A stretch of 10,563 bases of DNA from an uncultured Romboutsia sp. (GTDB lineage Bacteria > Bacillota > Clostridia > Peptostreptococcales > Peptostreptococcaceae): NCBI GenBank assembly GCA_937880075.1, contig CALFLM010000023.1, positions 1-10,563 of the forward strand. The letters run 5' to 3'. The notes under the pieces were generated by a model. That model did no database searches. It had not been told where the DNA came from and saw nothing but the letters and a program-made list of their open reading frames with translations. The position numbers and the translations under genes were made by a program. Each line of letters starts with the position of its first letter. Position 1 is the stretch's first letter. Positions 6,041 through 10,563 of the stretch are shown in pieces.

Positions 6041-6290
6041 TGGGAAAATATTAAAAAATAGAAGCCTTATATTTAATTGTATTTTTATTTTAACTATGTT
6101 TATGATTACTCAAGTTTTAGGAGTAATGATATTTCTTAAATTAATAAATACAACTAATATCAATAGTTTCAGAAACGTAAAAAATGATATTTTGAGCAAC
6201 GGATGTGACCGAAGCGGTAGCGAGTGTCATATCGTTGGCGACATGAGCATAGCGAATTTTTTATTGTATAAGGTTTTAATATTTAATTAA
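6015..6290 (+). pseudogene. N-terminal fragment of a membrane protein (lost kinase?) ended by repeat R2
   Basis: A TTG at 6015, preceded by GGGGAG, opens a 91-codon frame that overlaps the regulator gene by 26 bases. Its first part (MDIKLKNYNGKILKNRS) is basic and is followed by one membrane helix at about 19-43 (IFNCIFILTMFMITQVLGVM) and a short outer stretch. From about codon 59 the frame runs through repeat R2 and then random AT-rich sequence to a stop at 6288. The start, overlapping the end of an OmpR-type regulator and reading MDIKLKN, resembles the start of Clostridial multi-helix sensor kinases. The likely history is that a kinase or other membrane protein was lost and R2 marks the scar. 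A functional 91-residue small membrane protein cannot be excluded. Confidence 0.5.
6190..6262 (+). repeat. Repeat element copy R2 (short form: core hairpin plus tail)
   Basis: Bases 6196-6238 are identical to 2131-2173 of R1, followed by CGACATG (R1: TGATATG). The tail AGCATAGCGAATTTTT (6246-6261) matches R1 2206-2221 at 15 of 16 positions. R2 lacks the left side module and the 25 bases that R1 has at 2181-2205. The core hairpin is retained in full (CAAC, bulged G, GATGTGAC with GTCATATC, GTTG). It has the same orientation as R1. It is transcribed within the two-component operon, 42 bases before the kinase start codon, so its hairpin and T tract could reduce read-through into the kinase gene. 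Confidence 0.85.
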
Positions 6291-6303
6291 AAAGGAGAAG
6301 AGT

Positions 6304-8370
6304 ATGAAAGAAAATAAAAAATTAAAATTTGCTTTTTTAGTTGTAGCAATGTTATCAATTTCATTATTGTTATCAATAATACCAACTACTTTTAATTTTA
6401 TTACAAATAATAGTAAAGGTGTTATGACAAGCTATATGCACGATGATAAAAAGCTTATAGAAAATGATTTTTATAAGAGTAAAGCTTTTGACGAAGCTTT
6501 AATAAGACCATTATTATATTGGACGAGCGCCTCTGTAATAGATGAAAATGATAATGGGGGGTATGAAAAAAACTATTTAGAAAATAAAAAGGAATCTGCA
6601 AAAACTCAATTATCATATCTAAAAAATATGAAATATATAGCTATAAATAAAGATACTAATGAAGTTTACTCTAATACAGATTATAAAACTATAGAAGATT
6701 TTAAGAAAAATATAAAAGGTGAATGTGATGTAGAATTATCATCTAATAATGATATTATTCGTTATACCAAGCAAATTAAAGATAAGACATTTAAAAAAGT
6801 AAATGTAAATAAAGAATTAAGAGATGTTTTGGTTTATGATTTAAAAGATTTTGATGTATGTATATCCATTAATAAAAACTTTGATCAACGTAGTGTATAT
6901 CACTATGATAAGGTTTCAGAGATAAAAAGTGATTTTGATGTAGAGGCACTTTATTTTAAGATTACAATAATATCTTCTATAGTATCTATAATATTATTCA
7001 TAGTTTCAATAGCAATATACAAAAAAATGAAATGTGAAGTTTTAGATAGAAATAGTTTTTACTTAAAGCTTTATAAAATAATACCTCTAGAGATTTATAT
7101 TATAGTAGGTATACTTTTACTAGGTAGTCTAATTGGAATTATAAAAACAGGTTATTATGGTTATTATTACTATGATGTATTAGAGCATTTAGTATATACT
7201 TTTATAGGTATATTTGGTTTATTTGTAATATACTATATCTTAAGAAAAGAATTAAAAAGCTTTGATAAACCTATAGAAATATTAAAAACTAGCTTAATAG
7301 TTAGAGTATTAATATTAGGAAAGAAAATATTAAAGGATACTAATAAGGTAACAAAATCAGTTCCATTGGCTAAAAGGATAATAATGTTAGCAGTACTAAG
7401 TGTATGCGTAGGAACAATTGGGTGGTTTATGGCCTTTATGTTAGGAAGTACTTTATTCTTATTTTTATTTGGACCAATACTTAGTTTAACTATTGTAGTA
7501 GCATATGTTTATTATTTAATTAAAAAATTATCATACTTAAGTTATATAATGGAAGGAACTGAGCGTATAAAAGGTGGCGACATACATTATAAATTAGACA
7601 TTATAGGTAATGATAATTTTAGTAATTTAGCGGAAAATATAAACAATATAGGAGAAGGTCTTGACAAGGCAATACATAATCAACTAAAAAGTGAAAGAAT
7701 GAAATCGGAGCTTATAACTAATGTAAGTCATGATTTAAAGACACCTTTAACTTCTATAATTAACTATATAGAATTAATAAAAAAAGAAGAAGATATTAAG
7801 CCTAAACATATTAAAGACTATGTAAATGTATTGGATTCAAAGTCTAAAAGATTAAAGGTTTTAATAGAAGATCTATTTGAAGCTAGTAAGGCAAGTAGTG
7901 GTAATTTAGAGCTTAATATGGAGAAAATAGATATAACTCAACTTTTAAGACAAGCCATAGGTGAGATGGAAGAAAAGTTATCAAAATCTGACTTAGATTT
8001 AAAGTTAAGGGTACCAGAAGAAAAAACTTATATAATGGCAGATGGAAAAAGATTATATAGAGTTTTTGAAAACTTATTAAGTAATATATCAAAATATTCA
8101 CTTAATAATACTAGAGTATATATTGATATAATTCAAGAGAATAGTAGGGTAAAATTAATGATGAAAAATATATCATCTTATGAATTAAATTTTGACCCTG
8201 AAGAAATAATGGAAAGATTTAAAAGAGCTGATGAGTCTAGAAATACTGAAGGGAGTGGATTAGGTCTTGCTATTGCAAGGGACTTAGTAAATGCCCAAGG
8301 TGGTAGATTTGAGATAGATATAGATGGAGATTTATTTAAGACAGTTGTAGAATTTAATTTAATAGACTAG
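6304..8370 (+). CDS. Multi-helix membrane sensor histidine kinase
   Basis: This 688-residue sensor kinase is the probable partner of the regulator upstream. Helix 1 spans about 7-28; an outer domain of about 185 residues follows (30-214). Helices 2-6 lie at about 217-240, 256-280, 289-312, 360-385 and 388-410. A HAMP-like linker (ERIKGGDIHYKLDIIGNDNF) follows. The dimerisation domain has the H box NVSHDLKTPLTSI with phospho-acceptor His476. The ATP-binding domain has the N box NLLSNISKYS (Asn594 as Mg2+ ligand), the F-box-like MERFKRADESR and the G2 loop GSGLGLAI at 650-655. The usual G1 motif DxGxG is absent; its place holds KNISSYELNFDPEEI, a variation I recall from related Clostridial kinases. 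The start is supported by AAGGAG six bases upstream. The signal is unknown; this layout is common in cell-envelope stress or antimicrobial sensing systems, but no transporter genes lie beside it. Confidence 0.92.
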   Translation: MKENKKLKFAFLVVAMLSISLLLSIIPTTFNFITNNSKGVMTSYMHDDKKLIENDFYKSKAFDEALIRPLLYWTSASVIDENDNGGYEKNYLENKKESAKTQLSYLKNMKYIAINKDTNEVYSNTDYKTIEDFKKNIKGECDVELSSNNDIIRYTKQIKDKTFKKVNVNKELRDVLVYDLKDFDVCISINKNFDQRSVYHYDKVSEIKSDFDVEALYFKITIISSIVSIILFIVSIAIYKKMKCEVLDRNSFYLKLYKIIPLEIYIIVGILLLGSLIGIIKTGYYGYYYYDVLEHLVYTFIGIFGLFVIYYILRKELKSFDKPIEILKTSLIVRVLILGKKILKDTNKVTKSVPLAKRIIMLAVLSVCVGTIGWFMAFMLGSTLFLFLFGPILSLTIVVAYVYYLIKKLSYLSYIMEGTERIKGGDIHYKLDIIGNDNFSNLAENINNIGEGLDKAIHNQLKSERMKSELITNVSHDLKTPLTSIINYIELIKKEEDIKPKHIKDYVNVLDSKSKRLKVLIEDLFEASKASSGNLELNMEKIDITQLLRQAIGEMEEKLSKSDLDLKLRVPEEKTYIMADGKRLYRVFENLLSNISKYSLNNTRVYIDIIQENSRVKLMMKNISSYELNFDPEEIMERFKRADESRNTEGSGLGLAIARDLVNAQGGRFEIDIDGDLFKTVVEFNLID

Positions 8371-8376
8371 ATGTAT

Positions 8377-8426
8377 AAAAGCTATGAAATTAGAATAACC
8401 TTGATTTCATAGCTTTTTATATTTTT
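8377..8426 (+). terminator. Intrinsic terminator of the two-component operon
   Basis: AAAAGCTATGAAAT (8377-8390) pairs perfectly with ATTTCATAGCTTTT (8404-8417) across a 13-base loop, and the T run continues as TATATTTTT to 8426. It begins 6 bases after the kinase stop codon. Confidence 0.88.
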
Positions 8427-8854
8427 AGAAATTTGAAAATAACAAAAGTATAATTTTAATTATATAATATGCATTAGATAATAAAATAAATTAATAGGTA
8501 GTAAGCAATAAAGGAAACTTAAACCGTGATGAACTTAATAATATAAAAATAATTTTTTATATTATTGTATGATAGTATATGGAAAGTAGATATAACTATT
8601 ATAGGCGATAGAACTAAAGAATAGTAGAATTTTGTAAAATAAAGTGAACTTATTATAAGAATATATTTATAAATGGATAATATTAAAGGATCTGCAAACA
8701 TATAAATAGAAAACGTTTTTAAAAAATAAAAATCTTTTATAGAATATATTAAAATTTATGTAAAAGATGATATAATATTAATAGTGAAAATAAAATTTTT
8801 GTAATATACAGAAAATTTTAAAAGTTAATTATAGATTTAATTAAAGGAGAAATA
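8427..8854. other. AT-rich gap of about 430 bases without a recognisable gene
   Basis: No convincing coding frame or RNA family was seen. It contains a perfect 13-bp hairpin at 8537-8566 (AATAATATAAAAA, loop TAAT, TTTTTATATTATT), which could be a terminator for a short transcript or simply AT-rich chance. A 10-bp palindrome AAAACGTTTT lies at 8710-8719. The last 90 bases carry the regulator promoter. Confidence 0.5.
8768..8776 (+). promoter_or_regulatory. Extended -10 promoter of the RpiR-type regulator
   Basis: TGATATAAT is an exact extended -10 element (TG, one base, TATAAT). No clear -35 is present, as is usual for this class. The leader would be about 70 nt and carries AAAGGAG 8 bases before the ATG at 8855. 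The palindrome AAAACGTTTT (8710-8719) lies about 50 bases upstream of the -10 and might be an operator. Confidence 0.5.
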
Positions 8855-9730
8855 ATGAAAGATTCAAAGCAAGAAATAAAAGATAGTAAATATTTAATAT
8901 CACATATACAATCACAATATACAAGATTTAGCAAAGGACAAAAACTTATAGCACAATATATTTTAAAAAATTACGATAAAGTTGCATTTATGACGGCTTG
9001 TAAGTTAGGAGAAACAGTAGGGGTTAGTGAATCTACTGTTGTAAGATTTGCAAATGCATTAGGATATTCTGGATATCCTAAACTTCAAGATGCTCTTCAA
9101 GAACTTATAAAAAATAAATTAACAACAGTGCAAAGAGTTGATATGGATAATGAATTCAATAATGACTCTGCTATACTAAAAAAAATATTAAAAAGTGATA
9201 TGGATAACATAAGAGAAACTTTAGAAGATATAGATGAAAAAGCTTTTGGGGAAGCAGCAAATAGAATATTAAAAGCAAAACGAATTTATATATTAGGAAT
9301 GAGAAGTTCATTTACTATAGCTCAGTACTTAGGATTTTATTTAGGTATAATATTAGATAGTGTTCATATTATAAGAATGGATATGGGAGATGCTTTTGAA
9401 CAAGTTGTAAAGATAAATGAAGATGACGTTTTAATAGCAGTAAGTTTTCCTAGATACTCTAAGAAATCATACCAAATAGTAAGTTATGCTAAAGAAAAAG
9501 GAGCTCATATAGTATCTTTAACAGACAGTTTATTTGCACCAGTTGCATCTTTAACAGATAACTTATTATTAGTTAAGAGTAATATGGCATCATTTGTTGA
9601 TTCTTTAGTTCCAGCTTTAAGTGTAGCAAATGCACTTATAGTATCAGTTGGGATGAAGGAAAAAGAAGATATAAAACAAAACTTTGATGACTTAGAAGCT
9701 ATGTGGGAAAAATACGCTGTTTACGAGTAA
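8855..9730 (+). CDS. RpiR/MurR-family transcriptional regulator with SIS domain
   Basis: This 291-residue regulator controls sugar-phosphate or amino-sugar genes in characterised relatives. The N-terminal helix-turn-helix domain (about 10-90) shows RFSKGQKLIAQYILKNY, KLGETVGVSESTVVRF and ALGYSGYPKLQDAL, the classical RpiR signature, with the recognition helix around SESTVVRFANAL. The SIS domain (about 128-260) binds a phosphosugar. Its strands and loops are seen in KRIYILGMRSSFTIAQYL, DDVLIAVSFPRYSKKS and GAHIVSLTDSLFAPVASL; the serines in GMRSS and SFPRYS are at the usual ligand positions. Length is normal. The start is supported by AAAGGAG. No sugar-use genes lie beside it, so its regulon is unknown and may be elsewhere. 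The DUF218 gene downstream starts 150 bases later and may be separate. Confidence 0.9.
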   Translation: MKDSKQEIKDSKYLISHIQSQYTRFSKGQKLIAQYILKNYDKVAFMTACKLGETVGVSESTVVRFANALGYSGYPKLQDALQELIKNKLTTVQRVDMDNEFNNDSAILKKILKSDMDNIRETLEDIDEKAFGEAANRILKAKRIYILGMRSSFTIAQYLGFYLGIILDSVHIIRMDMGDAFEQVVKINEDDVLIAVSFPRYSKKSYQIVSYAKEKGAHIVSLTDSLFAPVASLTDNLLLVKSNMASFVDSLVPALSVANALIVSVGMKEKEDIKQNFDDLEAMWEKYAVYE

Positions 9731-9880
9731 ATAATAAAAAGTTAATTTAAGTGAGTTTAAAGTTAAAAATAATCTAGAGATGGTTTGGACACTAAAATTT
9801 AAGGTTATATTTGATAATATTTTAAATATAATAGAAGTACTATGATATTTTTAGATAAATATTAATTTTAGGAGATAAAT

Positions 9881-10563
9881 ATGAATAAAAGAAAATATAT
9901 CATGTTTACTATGATTATTATATGTCTACTATCTATACTTGAATGGGGTATTAGTTTTTCATCTATATTTTTAATAGTATCTATGGCTCTTATCTATATA
10001 GTTTTTCCTATGAAAGATTTATGTAGTAAAAGTAAGCATTTAAAGACAATTTATAGTATATACAAAGTAATTATAATTATATTTGTATCTTCTTTTATAT
10101 TATTGGAAGGATTAATACTTTTAAATATAAGTGAAACAAATGATGTAGATAAAGTAGATAATATAGATACAATGATAGTCCTTGGAGCTAAGGTAAATGG
10201 TAGTGAAGTTTCTAATACACTAAAATTAAGACTTGATAAGGCTATAGAATACTATAATAAACATAAGTCTGTAAATATAATAGTGTCTGGAGGTAAGGGT
10301 AATAATTCAGATATTACTGAGGCTTTAGCAATGAAAAATTATTTATTATCTAATGGAGTTAATCCAAATAATATTATACAAGAAAATAAAGCTACTACTA
10401 CATTAGAAAATATTATATATAGTAAAAAAATACTAGATAATATGGATAATAAAGGAAAGGTACTTATAGTGACTAGTGATTATCATTTATTTAGAGGAAG
10501 ACTTATTGCAAGTATTTTAGGCATAGAAAATGAAGGTATTTGTTCTATTAGTTCAATGTCAGG
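9881..10563 (+). CDS. DUF218 (YdcF/SanA-like) membrane protein, 3' end outside window
   Basis: The first 227 codons are present and the gene runs off the window. GGAG lies six bases before the ATG at 9881. Residues 7-43 form two membrane helices and 60-81 a third, so the DUF218 domain from about 97 onward probably lies outside the cell. The domain signatures are visible: TMIVLGAKVNG (97-107), LRLDKAIEYYNK, VSGGKGNNSDITEA (135-148), ATTTLENI (171-178) and VTSDYHLFRGRLIA (197-210). Related proteins (SanA, ElyC, YdcF) are tied to envelope integrity or vancomycin tolerance in E. coli, but the biochemical role is not settled. About one or two further strands should follow in the missing part. Confidence 0.88.
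   Translation, partial: MNKRKYIMFTMIIICLLSILEWGISFSSIFLIVSMALIYIVFPMKDLCSKSKHLKTIYSIYKVIIIIFVSSFILLEGLILLNISETNDVDKVDNIDTMIVLGAKVNGSEVSNTLKLRLDKAIEYYNKHKSVNIIVSGGKGNNSDITEALAMKNYLLSNGVNPNNIIQENKATTTLENIIYSKKILDNMDNKGKVLIVTSDYHLFRGRLIASILGIENEGICSISSMS

Noticed and set aside
8519..8701. A 60-codon minus-strand frame in the gap before the RpiR-type gene
   Set aside because: No ribosome binding site, composition as expected from random AT-rich DNA, and it crosses a hairpin.
8707..8720. AGAAAACGTTTTTA as a possible CcpA cre site upstream of the RpiR-type gene
   Set aside because: It differs from the cre consensus at two fixed positions and lies well upstream of the promoter; noted only as a small palindrome.

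Overview
The window is very AT-rich, with dense AT-only codon use (ATA, AGA, TTA) and strong AGGAGG-type ribosome binding sites. Together with the gene content (OmpR/VanR-type two-component pair, RpiR regulator, AI-2E permease, YtqB-type methyltransferase, lipoprotein), this points to a low-GC Firmicute of the class Clostridia, most likely Peptostreptococcaceae or Clostridiaceae. The genus is inference. No phage genes, transposase, CRISPR array, tRNA or rRNA is visible.

Layout: (1) a small lipoprotein gene (286-924, +) converges on a membrane-anchored alpha/beta hydrolase (1024-1971, -). A 64-bp palindrome with a 2-base centre lies between them and should serve as a two-way terminator. (2) An AI-2E family permease (2239-3333, -) follows; its downstream region holds a GC-rich repeat element (R1, about 2103-2221) and then a hairpin. 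(3) A divergent 353-bp gap leads to a two-gene RNA-modification operon on +: an RluB-type 23S rRNA pseudouridine synthase (3687-4403) and a YtqB/MnmM-type tRNA methyltransferase (4413-5000). The operon ends at an intrinsic terminator after a start-less gene remnant. (4) A two-component system follows: an OmpR-family regulator (about 5342-6040) and a six-helix histidine kinase (6304-8370), closed by a strong terminator. Between them sits a short open frame (6015-6290) that overlaps the regulator and looks like the N-terminus of a lost membrane protein, possibly a first kinase. It is cut off by a second copy of the repeat (R2, about 6190-6262). (5) After a 430-bp AT-rich gap come an RpiR/MurR-type regulator (8855-9730) and the 5' part of a DUF218 (YdcF/SanA-like) membrane protein (9881 to the window end).

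The most unusual signal is the R1/R2 pair. A 43-bp stretch is identical in both copies, folds into a hairpin, and is more than half G+C in a genome segment that is otherwise strongly AT. R1 carries two extra near-identical side modules around this core. R2 has neither, so the family looks modular. R2 sits inside the response regulator/kinase operon at a gene-fragment junction. No protein in the window explains the element. It is best read as a dispersed, probably non-autonomous repeat (MITE-like or REP-like) that may act as RNA structure in transcripts; its function is unknown.
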